In this document: one piece after another, positions 1 to 7,407 of the stretch
Layout of the letters: each line of letters begins with the position of its first letter
How positions within the stretch are numbered: position 1 is the first letter of the stretch
DNA from: Nonomuraea solani
Lineage (GTDB): Bacteria > Actinomycetota > Actinomycetes > Streptosporangiales > Streptosporangiaceae
Length of the DNA: 64,000 bases
Direction: 5' to 3'
Assembly: GCF_900108335.1 (NCBI RefSeq)
Contig: NZ_FNVT01000005.1
Span: 248,001 to 312,000, forward strand
Notes under the pieces: model-generated
What the model was told of the DNA's origin: nothing
The model's database searches: none
Seen by the model: only the letters and a program-made list of their open reading frames with translations
Position numbers and translations under genes: made by a program

Positions 1-730
1 CGGCCAGGATGGCGATCTCGGTCGGGCCGGCCTCGGAGTCGATGCCGATGCGCCCCTTGAGCAGCCGCTTGGCCGCCGCCACCCAGATGTTGCCGGGGCC
101 GGTCACCATCGTGGCCGGCGGGCACTCCTCGGTGCCGTAGGCGAACATGGCCACCGCCTGCGCCCCGCCTGCCGAGTAGACCTCGTCGACGCCGAGCAGC
201 GCGCACGCGGCCATGATCGTGGGGTGCGGCAGCCCGCCGAACTCCTTCTGCGCCGGGCTGGTGACCGCCAGCGAGGGCACGCCGGCCTCCTGGGCCGGGA
301 CGACGTTCATCACCACGCTGGAGGGATAGACCGCGCGGCCGCCGGGGACGTAGAGGCCCACCCGGTCGACCGGCACCCACCGCTCGGTCACGGTGCCGCC
401 GGGCACGACCTCGGTGGTGACGTCGGTGCGCCGCTGGTCGCGGTGGACCAGCCTGGCCCGCCTGATCGACTCCTCCAGCGCCGCCCTGACCCTGGGGTCG
501 AGCTCGGCGAGCGCCCTGGCCAGTTCTTCGGCGTGCACCCTCGTGGAGGCGATCTCGACGTCGTCGAACCTGGCGGTGAGCTCCCGTACGGCCACCGCCC
601 CGCGATGGCGCACGTCCTCGCAGATGGGCCGCACCTTCTCCAGGGCGGCCTCGACGTCGAGTTCGGCGCGGGGCAGCACGTCGCGCAGGTCCTCCGGCAG
701 AGAACCGCGCATGTCGATACGGGAAATCAC
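1..730 (-). CDS. hisD: Histidinol dehydrogenase, 3' end cut by window edge
   Basis: Catalyses the last two steps of histidine synthesis, the NAD-dependent oxidation of L-histidinol to L-histidine in the cytosol. About 243 N-terminal residues are visible. They include the conserved run VGLYVPGGRAVYPSSVVMN, a KEFGG segment and the TGPGNIWVAAAKR segment near the nucleotide site, all typical of HisD. The remaining C-terminal part, with most zinc ligands and the catalytic Glu-His, lies outside the window. I chose the GTG at 730 (product begins MISRIDMRG) because actinobacterial HisD proteins start this way; an AGG lies just upstream. A perfect palindrome lies 13 bp upstream of the start. Confidence 0.96.
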   Translation of the reverse strand, partial: MISRIDMRGSLPEDLRDVLPRAELDVEAALEKVRPICEDVRHRGAVAVRELTARFDDVEIASTRVHAEELARALAELDPRVRAALEESIRRARLVHRDQRRTDVTTEVVPGGTVTERWVPVDRVGLYVPGGRAVYPSSVVMNVVPAQEAGVPSLAVTSPAQKEFGGLPHPTIMAACALLGVDEVYSAGGAQAVAMFAYGTEECPPATMVTGPGNIWVAAAKRLLKGRIGIDSEAGPTEIAILA

Positions 731-742
731 CCTGACAGTCTA

Positions 743-758
743 CGGAGTCCAGACTCCG
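743..758. promoter_or_regulatory. Palindrome upstream of hisD
   Basis: Seven-base perfect arms CGGAGTC and GACTCCG are separated by CA. The element lies 13 bp before the hisD start, where a repressor or an RNA hairpin could act. No cognate regulator gene is in the window, so its role is unassigned. Confidence 0.45.
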
Positions 759-995
759 AATCAGGTTCTGTCCAGTATGCGGACCGTCATGATCCGGATG
801 GCCTGACGGCCGCGGGGCGGCGCTCGCCGACGCTGCGCCCCGCGGCCATCACTACCCCGGACCGGGCCTGCCGGGGCGGCGCCGTGGCCATCACGGGGGT
901 AAGGCCACGGCCGGGGAAAGCTCCAGCGGTTCCACCTGCCCTCGACGAACATCGCCTAACGCGCCACGCCGCAAAAAACTTTGAGTAATTCAAAT

Positions 996-1005
996 GTAAC
1001 GTTAC
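996..1005. promoter_or_regulatory. AT-rich palindromic leader of the 1046 gene
   Basis: The 731-1045 gap lies between divergent genes. Its right part holds an AT-rich patch, unusual in this GC-rich window, with a perfect GTAACGTTAC palindrome. A nearby TTGA-N5-TCAA inverted repeat sits at 981-993. These are about 40-60 bp before the start of the downstream gene, a plausible promoter and operator position. No specific regulator can be named. Confidence 0.35.
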
Positions 1006-1045
1006 GTAGTTTTTACCTGGGGCACGTCTCGTAGAGGGGCGTCAC

Positions 1046-1969
1046 ATGAACCACACCGGCATCCGCTCCGAGCCGCACGGGAGCGCACTGGACTGCTCCT
1101 CACTCCGGCACACCGCGGCCCTCCACATGACCGAACACCCGGAATGTGAGGCCGTGGCGGGTGTCCCCCTCATCCGGCCCGGCACCGGCCCCCTCGTTCC
1201 GCGCCATGTCGCCGCGGCGGGCGCACCCAGAGGAGCGAACTGGAAGACGGTCTCCGGGGTCGAGCCGTGCGAGGAGCGGTGGGCCGAGGTGAAGCGGGTC
1301 TGCGACGGCTGCTTCAACGACGGGGAGCGCGGGCGCGGCGTCCAGGTCATCGACCACCGGGCCGCGTACGGCACCGCCAGACTCGTCTTCGACCACTTCG
1401 AGGAGCTGATCGGCCGCCACTCCGGCCGGCTGGCGTTCGGCGGATGCCTGGTCACGCGCCATCCCTGGCGGGCCTCCACCGCGACGGTCGCGGGCGGCCA
1501 CCTGTTGCGCTACAGCGCCGCCCACGAGCTGCGCGAGGCCGTCGCCGTCGGCGGCGGCTGGGCGGCCGGCGGCACGCTCGACATCGCCGTCCCCGGGCAC
1601 GCCCACTTCACCGGCGGCTACACCCGCGGCGTGGGGGACGTCGCGGCCTGGCCCGGCTTCGAGATCGTCCACTCCACCCTGACCGTCGAACCGGGCCGGC
1701 GGGGCAGGATCGACGTGCACGCCGCCGGCGGCGTCTACTCCGGGCTCCTCTATCTCGCGATGACCGGCTTTCCCCGGCACGACGAGCACGGCGCCCGCTG
1801 CTTCGACCTGGGCGGCCACCACGTCTGGACGACCTGCGGCTACCTGTGCTTTCCGCTCAAGGACGCGTTCGTCAAGTCACCCGGCTCCCCCGCGGCCCTC
1901 CTGCGCCTGCGCAGGACCTGGGCCGACGGCGATCCGGAACCGGCTCCGTCCTTCCCTGAGGGGATGTGA
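1046..1969 (+). CDS. Hypothetical protein, unrecognised family
   Basis: I do not recognise this 307-residue protein. Third codon positions are almost all G or C in this frame, supporting it over the antisense frame. The ATG has a clear GAGGGG ribosome binding site six bases upstream. The sequence has no obvious signal peptide or membrane helix. It is rich in Gly, His and Trp and has several cysteines, including a CDGC motif near residue 90 and a DLGGHHVWTTCGY segment near residue 254. The middle (about 160-230) reads like a beta-rich fold with alternating hydrophobic residues. It appears to be a single-gene unit, with its own AT-rich promoter region. Confidence 0.7.
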   Translation: MNHTGIRSEPHGSALDCSSLRHTAALHMTEHPECEAVAGVPLIRPGTGPLVPRHVAAAGAPRGANWKTVSGVEPCEERWAEVKRVCDGCFNDGERGRGVQVIDHRAAYGTARLVFDHFEELIGRHSGRLAFGGCLVTRHPWRASTATVAGGHLLRYSAAHELREAVAVGGGWAAGGTLDIAVPGHAHFTGGYTRGVGDVAAWPGFEIVHSTLTVEPGRRGRIDVHAAGGVYSGLLYLAMTGFPRHDEHGARCFDLGGHHVWTTCGYLCFPLKDAFVKSPGSPAALLRLRRTWADGDPEPAPSFPEGM

Positions 1970-2018
1970 GAACTTCCGCATTACGTGTCCATTATGTCCA
2001 GTCACATACTCTTGCGGG

Positions 2019-2213
2019 ATGGGACATTGGCGCGGGCCTGGCGGCATTCTGGTGGAGGCGATCATCCTCGATGATCGTCCGCTGCTGCGCGTCTCCCACC
2101 GCGTCAACGGCAGGACCTATCTGCGCGGCTACTGCACCACCGTCGGCGAGCTGGGCGAACACGGGGTGGATCTAGCCGAACTGGTAGAAGACTCGCCTCT
2201 TGACCATCTGTAG
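2019..2213 (+). CDS. Small hypothetical protein
   Basis: This 64-residue reading frame contains the segment ILVEAIILDDRPLLRVSHRV followed by NGRTYLRGY, and ends in an acidic DLAELVED helix. The pattern resembles short conserved actinobacterial proteins of unknown function, but I cannot name the family. ATG 2019 is the first start; an in-frame GTG at 2052 is possible. The ribosome binding site is weak. It ends 48 bp before the DNA ligase gene, so the two may be cotranscribed. Confidence 0.5.
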   Translation: MGHWRGPGGILVEAIILDDRPLLRVSHRVNGRTYLRGYCTTVGELGEHGVDLAELVEDSPLDHL

Positions 2214-2261
2214 ACCCCGGACCACCACTGTCGATCAGCCGGACGGGGTACGGCATGCACC

Positions 2262-3272
2262 ATGGTGCGGCTGCCGGCCTACGCGCCGATGCTCGCCCAG
2301 CTCGGCACCCTGACCTCCGTCCAGGGCCCCGACTGGGCCGTCGAGATGAAATGGGACGGCGTGCGCGCCCTCGCCTACCTCGAGGACGGCGCCGTCCGGC
2401 TGATGTCGCGCAACGCCAAGGACATCACCATCGCCTACCCCGAGCTCCAGCTCATGGCCGGCGCCGCCGGCGGGCACGCGGCGGTGATCGACGGGGAGGT
2501 GGTGGCGTTCGACGAGACCGGACGGCCCAGCTTCGAGGCACTGCAGCCCCGGATGCACCAGCGCAACCCCGCCGTGGTGGCCGAACTGGTGCGTACGGTG
2601 CCGGTGACGTTCATGGCGTTCGACATCCTGCACCTCGACGACGTCAGTGTCGTGTCGCGGCCGTACACCGAGCGCAGGGAACTGCTGGAGAGCACACTGC
2701 GGCCCGGGTACCGGTGGGAGGTGCCCGTGTGGTTCGCCGACCACGCCGAGCGGGCCTTCGGCTCCTCCCGTGAGCTCGGGCTCGAAGGGGTCGTGTGCAA
2801 GCGGATGAGCTCGCCGTACCGGCCGGGCCGGCGCGGCGGCGAATGGACCAAGGTCAAGAACGTCAGAGCCGTCGAGGTGGTGATCGGCGGATGGAAGCCC
2901 GGGAGCGGGCGGCGCTCGGGGACGATCGGGTCGCTGCTCATCGGCGCGTACGACCCGCACGGGCGGCTTCGGTACGTCGGCCACGTCGGCACCGGCTTCA
3001 CCCAGGCCATGCTGGCCGAGTTGCAAGACCTGCTGACACCGCTCGCCCGGCCCGGCCCGGCGTTCGACGAACAGGTGCCGCGCGAACACGCCCGCGACGC
3101 GCACTGGGTGGACCCGGTGGTGGTCGGCGAGGTGCAGTACGCCGAGGTGACCGGCGACGGACGGCTGCGCCACCCCTCATGGCGGGGGCTGCGGCCCGAC
3201 CGCGAGCCGTCGGAGGCGAGCACGGCCGAGATCCTGCCGCACGAGGGAACGGGCGACGCCGCGGCGGGCTGA
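2262..3272 (+). CDS. ATP-dependent DNA ligase (LigD/LigC-type)
   Basis: Seals nicks in DNA through a covalent lysyl-AMP intermediate. The 336 residues cover the adenylation domain (about 1-200) and an OB-fold domain (about 205-310). The nucleophile is K30 in EMKWDGVR (motif I). Other motifs visible are DGEVVAFD (about 75), FMAFDILHLD (about 122-131), EGVVCKR (about 176) and EWTKVKN (motif V). The OB part begins EVVIGGWKPG, typical of LigD ligase domains. There is no polymerase or phosphoesterase domain, so it is a stand-alone ligase like LigC. No ku gene is in the window. A role in non-homologous end joining or base-excision repair is inference. Confidence 0.92.
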   Translation: MVRLPAYAPMLAQLGTLTSVQGPDWAVEMKWDGVRALAYLEDGAVRLMSRNAKDITIAYPELQLMAGAAGGHAAVIDGEVVAFDETGRPSFEALQPRMHQRNPAVVAELVRTVPVTFMAFDILHLDDVSVVSRPYTERRELLESTLRPGYRWEVPVWFADHAERAFGSSRELGLEGVVCKRMSSPYRPGRRGGEWTKVKNVRAVEVVIGGWKPGSGRRSGTIGSLLIGAYDPHGRLRYVGHVGTGFTQAMLAELQDLLTPLARPGPAFDEQVPREHARDAHWVDPVVVGEVQYAEVTGDGRLRHPSWRGLRPDREPSEASTAEILPHEGTGDAAAG

Positions 3273-3361
3273 TCGCGACACGCTGATCTTATAGACTACG
3301 CTTCGCCCCCTTATGGTGACTTACAGTGATCGAGACGTTATCGAGCGGCTCGGGGGACACT

Positions 3362-4864
3362 GTGCGGAAAACTCTCGTCACCACGCTGACCACGCTGGCC
3401 GGCGTCACACTCGCCCTGCCGGCCACCGCCGACCAGCCACCCGCCAAGGCCGACCCGGCCAAGGTGTCCGCTCCGGGGGCCGCCACCTGGGGCGCCGAAT
3501 CGTCACCCCTGATGCGGCCCGGGCGCGCCGCGCGCTACTGGACCACCGGCAAACAGGCCAAGGCCAAGGCCGCCGACCTGCCCCAGAGCCTTCCCAGACC
3601 CGCCACCCCCGTGGAGCCCGGCACGGAAGCGAAGGCCGGGGCCGGGAACTCCGCGCGGAGCAGTGTGCCGGCCACCAAACGGATCACGCCCGGCGGGGAC
3701 ACCAACGGGTACGCCCCCGTCCGCCGCCCGTACACCGCCAACCCCCACAGCCGCATCAGCGGCCGGCTGTTCTTCGTCAACGCGGCCGGCAACGGCGACT
3801 CCTGCAGCGCCTCCGTCGTCCGCTCGGCGTCCAAGCTGCTCGTCGTCACCGCCGCCCACTGCGTGTACGGCGTCCCCGACGGCGCGTCGACCGGCCAATG
3901 GCACACCAGCTTCGCGTTCGTCCCCGCCTACGACGGCCGGGGGGCCGGGGTGCGGCAGCGCGAGCCGTACGGCCGATGGGGCGGACGGCAGGCGTGGAAG
4001 CCCGACGGCTACACCGGCCTCAGCGGCGGCGACTGGAACTCGATCTACGACATCGCCCTCATCGAGGTCGGCGGCCGCAAACGCGCCCTCCAGGACGCCG
4101 TCGGCGCCTTCACCCCGATGCTCAACCAGGGCGGCAGGCACACCATCGCCACCACCGGCTACCCGGGCCTGCTCGGCAGGAAGCCGTACGACGGCAGGGA
4201 CCAGCTCTGGTGCGCCGGCAAGACGCGGCAGGCGAGCGGGGCCACCGACGACGCCACCATGCTCGCCGCCCGCACCACCGGCAAGACGCCGGACACGGGG
4301 CGGATGGAGACGTACAACTGCCACCTGTTCAAAGGCCACAGCGGCGGCCCGTGGATCCTCAGGGGCACCGGCGACCTGGTCGGCGTGCTGTCGGCGGGCA
4401 AGGAGGACGGCGAGTCCGACGGCAACTCCGTCGCCAACGCCCTCAACCTCGAAGGCTACGGCGCCATCGTCAAGCGGGCCGACCCGCGCGGCGTGTACGA
4501 CGCGCTGTCGGTCAGGCTGTCGGGCCCGTCACGGACGGTCCGGCGCGGCGGCACCACCACCGTCACGGCCACCGTCACCATGCGCGGCCTGATGGCCGCC
4601 GCCCAGGTCCCCGTCACGCTCGACCTCCCGGCGGGCGCCGGCCTGACCGCCGTCCGTGGCGCCTCCTGCGACCGCTCCGCGCGGCGGGCGGCCTGCACGA
4701 TCGACGCCGTCCACCCCGGCCGCCCGGTCAGGATCACCGCACAGGTGAACGTGGCCAGGGACGCGGGGCATACCCTGCCGATCACCGCCCGCGTCACCTC
4801 GACCCGCCTCGACCCGGCCCAGCGCGACAACACCAGCGTCCTGCGCCTGCACACCCACCGCTAA
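3362..4864 (+). CDS. Secreted trypsin-like serine protease
   Basis: The predicted 500-residue product starts with a signal peptide (RKTL, a hydrophobic stretch, then an AxA-type site near residue 23). I chose GTG 3362 rather than GTG 3326 because it gives a clean signal peptide and has GGGGGA seven bases upstream. The chymotrypsin-fold domain spans about residues 135-380. Its triad is H166 in VVTAAHCV, D230 in YDIALIEV and S327 in GHSGGPW. After it comes a domain of about 115 residues resembling beta-sandwich repeat domains seen on secreted bacterial proteins. The region between signal and catalytic domain (about 25-130) may be a propeptide. The substrate is unknown. The 3' end overlaps the stop of the convergent MFS gene. 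Confidence 0.88.
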   Translation: MRKTLVTTLTTLAGVTLALPATADQPPAKADPAKVSAPGAATWGAESSPLMRPGRAARYWTTGKQAKAKAADLPQSLPRPATPVEPGTEAKAGAGNSARSSVPATKRITPGGDTNGYAPVRRPYTANPHSRISGRLFFVNAAGNGDSCSASVVRSASKLLVVTAAHCVYGVPDGASTGQWHTSFAFVPAYDGRGAGVRQREPYGRWGGRQAWKPDGYTGLSGGDWNSIYDIALIEVGGRKRALQDAVGAFTPMLNQGGRHTIATTGYPGLLGRKPYDGRDQLWCAGKTRQASGATDDATMLAARTTGKTPDTGRMETYNCHLFKGHSGGPWILRGTGDLVGVLSAGKEDGESDGNSVANALNLEGYGAIVKRADPRGVYDALSVRLSGPSRTVRRGGTTTVTATVTMRGLMAAAQVPVTLDLPAGAGLTAVRGASCDRSARRAACTIDAVHPGRPVRITAQVNVARDAGHTLPITARVTSTRLDPAQRDNTSVLRLHTHR

Positions 4865-5988
4865 CGGGTCCCGGGCGCCGGCGCCGGTTCCCTCAGGGTG
4901 CGGGCCAGCAGCCAGGCCAGGACCGGGAACACGATCAGGCAGGCCAGCGCCGTCCTGAGCGAGGCGGCCTCCGCCACCGCGCCCACCAGCGGGCTCGCCA
5001 GTCCCCCCACGCTCACCGCCAGCCCCAGCGTCACCCCGCCGGCCGTGCCCACCCTGGTCGGCAGCAGGTCCTGGCCGAGCGTCACATGCAGGGAGAACGG
5101 GGCGTACAGGGCGATCGACGACGCCGCCACGAACACGTACGCGAGCGGGCCGGGCGCCAGCACCACACCGGCGACCGCCGGGACGGCCAGCGCGTACGAC
5201 AGCCGCATCGTCCGCACCCGCCCCCACCGCGAAGCCAGCCTGCCGCCCGCCACGGTCCCCACCGCACCGCCCGCGAACAGCACGAACAACGCCACCGCGC
5301 CCGCCGCCCCGCCCCCCATGTACAGGGCGACGAAGGCGCTGAGACCGACGTACACCACCGAACGGAAGACGATCACCAGCGTCAGCCTCGCGAACGCCGG
5401 CCAGTCGTCCCGTCCCGCCACCGGCTCGGCCGCCCGCGCCCCCGACTCACCCCCGGCCAGCGCCCTGATCGCCGGCAGCGTCACCACCGCGCCCACCAGC
5501 GCCGGCAGCACCAGGAACGGCGAGGCCCCCAGTCCTCCCGCCGACAGCAGCGGCGTCACCAGCACCGGCGCCGACGCGAACCCCAGCGTCCCGCCCAGCG
5601 AGAACCAGCTCATCCGGACGTGACTGCCCTCGCTCGCGATCCTGGCCAGCCGCGCCGACTCGGGATGGTAGGCGGCCACCCCCAGCCCTGACAGGGCCAC
5701 CGCCAGCCAGGTCAGCACATAGGAGTCGGTCACGCCGCCGATCGCCACCCCCGACCCGGCCAGGACCATGCTCAACGGGATCAGCCACGGCATCCGCCAT
5801 TTGTCGGTCAGCACCCCGAAGAGCGGCTGCACGATCGACGACAACAAGGTGGCGGCCAGCACGATGCCGGAGACGGCGACGTACCCGTAGCCGCGCCCGG
5901 CCACCAGGAAGGGCACCATGGCGGGGACCACGCCCTGGTAGAAGTCCACGGTGGCATGGCCGGCGGCGAGCATCGGAACTCTGTTCAC
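4861..5988 (-). CDS. MFS exporter, fosmidomycin-resistance-like
   Basis: A 375-residue major facilitator protein with about 12 hydrophobic segments. An opening like MLAAGHATVDFYQGVVPAMV and the pattern GVLTDKWRMP between helices 2 and 3 resemble the fosmidomycin resistance (Fsr) branch of drug exporters. It likely pumps a small molecule by proton antiport. I chose GTG 5988 (MNRVPMLAAGH) with GAGG upstream; a longer frame exists but runs into the divergent regulator. The divergent AraC-type gene starts only 54 bp away, a typical regulator and efflux-target arrangement. Confidence 0.85.
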   Translation of the reverse strand: MNRVPMLAAGHATVDFYQGVVPAMVPFLVAGRGYGYVAVSGIVLAATLLSSIVQPLFGVLTDKWRMPWLIPLSMVLAGSGVAIGGVTDSYVLTWLAVALSGLGVAAYHPESARLARIASEGSHVRMSWFSLGGTLGFASAPVLVTPLLSAGGLGASPFLVLPALVGAVVTLPAIRALAGGESGARAAEPVAGRDDWPAFARLTLVIVFRSVVYVGLSAFVALYMGGGAAGAVALFVLFAGGAVGTVAGGRLASRWGRVRTMRLSYALAVPAVAGVVLAPGPLAYVFVAASSIALYAPFSLHVTLGQDLLPTRVGTAGGVTLGLAVSVGGLASPLVGAVAEAASLRTALACLIVFPVLAWLLARTLREPAPAPGTR

Positions 5989-6027
5989 GCCTCGATCCTC
6001 ACCCGATGGCCTGCTGGCCCGCTTCCG

Positions 6028-6044
6028 ATAAAATGCCAATTTAT
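6028..6044. promoter_or_regulatory. Candidate operator between MFS and AraC genes
   Basis: The 17-bp element reads ATAAA-N-TG-N-CA-N-TTTAT, an interrupted palindrome. It is strikingly AT-rich and sits in the 54-bp divergent intergenic space, overlapping the first bases of the proposed AraC-family start codon. It is the obvious site for autoregulation and control of the exporter. Confidence 0.5.
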
Positions 6045-6777
6045 GACGGAAATCCGCCATATGCCCGAAGCGCCCACCGGCCGCCGCCCCCTGGCCCCCG
6101 GCGCGGGCATCGACGCCCACCGGCACGACACCCACCAGATCGTGTACGCCTGCCGCGGCGTCCTCTCGGCCACCACCGACGCCGGCACCTGGGTCGCCCC
6201 CGCCAACCGCGCCATCTGGATCCCGGCCGGCACCGTGCACGAGCACCGCGCCCACGGCGACACCGACCTGCGCCTGGTCGGCCTGACCGGCAACCCCCTC
6301 GGCCTGCGCCGCCCCGCCGTCCTCGCGGTCGGCCCCCTCCTCCGCGAACTGATCATCGCCTACACCTCCGACGGGCTTCACGGAGCCGAGCGCGCCCGGC
6401 TGCTCGGTGTTCTGCTCGACCAGCTCAGGCACGCCCCCGAGCAGCCCCTGCACCTGCCGACCGCGCGGGACCCCCGGCTGGCCGCCGCCTGCGCCGTCCT
6501 GCACCGCGACCCCGCCGACGGCAGCACGCTGACGCGCCTCGCCGCGCGGGTCGGCACCAGCGACCGCACCCTGGCCCGGCTGTGCCGGAGCGAGCTCGGC
6601 ATGAGCTTTCCGCAGTGGCGTACGCAGCTCCGGCTGCACCGCGCGCTGCTCCTGCTGGCGGACGGTGTCCCGGTGACCGTCGTGGCGCACAGGTGCGGGT
6701 GGGCGTCGGCGAGCGCGTTCATCGATGTGTTCGGGCGGGCGTTCGGGTACACCCCGGGCCGGGCCTTTACAATGTAG
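6043..6777 (+). CDS. AraC-family regulator with N-terminal cupin
   Basis: A 244-residue transcription factor. The N-terminal cupin sensor (about 15-100) contains HRHDTHQIVYACRGVL and WIPAGTVHEHRAHG. The C-terminal AraC-type double helix-turn-helix (about 160-240) contains LAARVGTSDRTLARLCRSEL and ends with the FGRAFGYTPG signature. This architecture matches the NimR-like branch that controls adjacent efflux genes. ATG 6043 would overlap the palindrome at 6028-6044 and may be leaderless; ATG 6061 (MPEAPTG) is an alternative. It likely controls the divergent exporter. Confidence 0.88.
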   Translation: MTEIRHMPEAPTGRRPLAPGAGIDAHRHDTHQIVYACRGVLSATTDAGTWVAPANRAIWIPAGTVHEHRAHGDTDLRLVGLTGNPLGLRRPAVLAVGPLLRELIIAYTSDGLHGAERARLLGVLLDQLRHAPEQPLHLPTARDPRLAAACAVLHRDPADGSTLTRLAARVGTSDRTLARLCRSELGMSFPQWRTQLRLHRALLLLADGVPVTVVAHRCGWASASAFIDVFGRAFGYTPGRAFTM

Positions 6778-6797
6778 ATTCGCTACAATCGGATTCC

Positions 6798-7292
6798 GTG
6801 AGCAAATCGAAGGGCAAGGGCGGCACCCCGGCCACCATGGCGCTGACCAAGGCGAAGGCCGAGTTCACGCTCCACCCGTACGAGCACGACGCCGCCGCGC
6901 AGGCGTACGGCGAGGAGGCCGCGGACGCGCTCGGCGTGCCCTACGAGCGGATCTTCAAGACGCTGGTGGCCGAGGTCGAGAGCGGGCTGGCGGTGGCGGT
7001 CGTGCCGGTGGCGGGCAGGCTCGACCTCAAGGCGCTGGCCGCCGCGCTCGACGGCAAGCGGGCCGCGATGGCCGACGCGGCGAAGGTCGAGCGGGTGACG
7101 GGCTACGTGGTCGGCGGCATCAGCCCGCTGGGCCAGCGCAAGCAGCTCCCGACCGTGGTCGACTCCTCGGCCCTCGACTTCGAGACGATCTACTTCTCGG
7201 CGGGGAAGCGCGGCCTGCAGATCGAGACCGCCCCCGCCAACCTGATCACGCTCACCAGGGCCGTCACCGCCCCCATCGGCAAGGCCGGCTGA
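6798..7292 (+). CDS. ybaK: YbaK/EbsC-type Cys-tRNA(Pro) deacylase
   Basis: Hydrolyses Cys-tRNA(Pro) mischarged by prolyl-tRNA synthetase. The 164-residue protein is the usual length. It shows HPYEHD near the N-terminus, a TLVAEVESGLAVAVVP core strand, AKVERVTGYVVGGISPLGQR and a C-terminal GLQIETAPANLI, all family hallmarks. GTG 6798 is the start, giving MSKSKGKGGTPA. A TACAAT element at 6784-6789 lies very close upstream, so the transcript leader may be very short. It follows the AraC gene on the same strand by 20 bp. Confidence 0.92.
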   Translation: MSKSKGKGGTPATMALTKAKAEFTLHPYEHDAAAQAYGEEAADALGVPYERIFKTLVAEVESGLAVAVVPVAGRLDLKALAAALDGKRAAMADAAKVERVTGYVVGGISPLGQRKQLPTVVDSSALDFETIYFSAGKRGLQIETAPANLITLTRAVTAPIGKAG

Positions 7293-7298
7293 AGCTTT

Positions 7299-7407
7299 TC
7301 AGCGCCTTTCAGTGCCTTTCAGCGCTTCCTCAGTGCCTTTCAGTGCCTGCGGTGGCGCCTGACCCGGTCGTCATGGCGCTTGTTGTGGCGCTTGTTGTGG
7401 CGTCTCA
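7299..7407. repeat. Short degenerate tandem repeats at the ybaK/PBP junction
   Basis: Two adjacent arrays are visible. One is a 10-11 bp unit close to CAGTGCCTTT (7299-7349). The other is a 12-bp unit GCGCTTGTTGTG (about 7375-7407). The second encodes the KRHNKRHDD-like tail of the class A PBP, so the repeat extends into coding sequence. Confidence 0.7.

Noticed and set aside
1100..1822. Antisense 240-residue frame opposite the 307-residue gene
   Set aside because: The plus strand has the ribosome binding site and better codon bias.
3313..5691. A 792-residue plus-strand frame over the protease and MFS genes
   Set aside because: Composition is Arg/Pro/His-rich shadow sequence and it runs antisense to the MFS gene. 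Both real genes have recognisable motifs in other frames.
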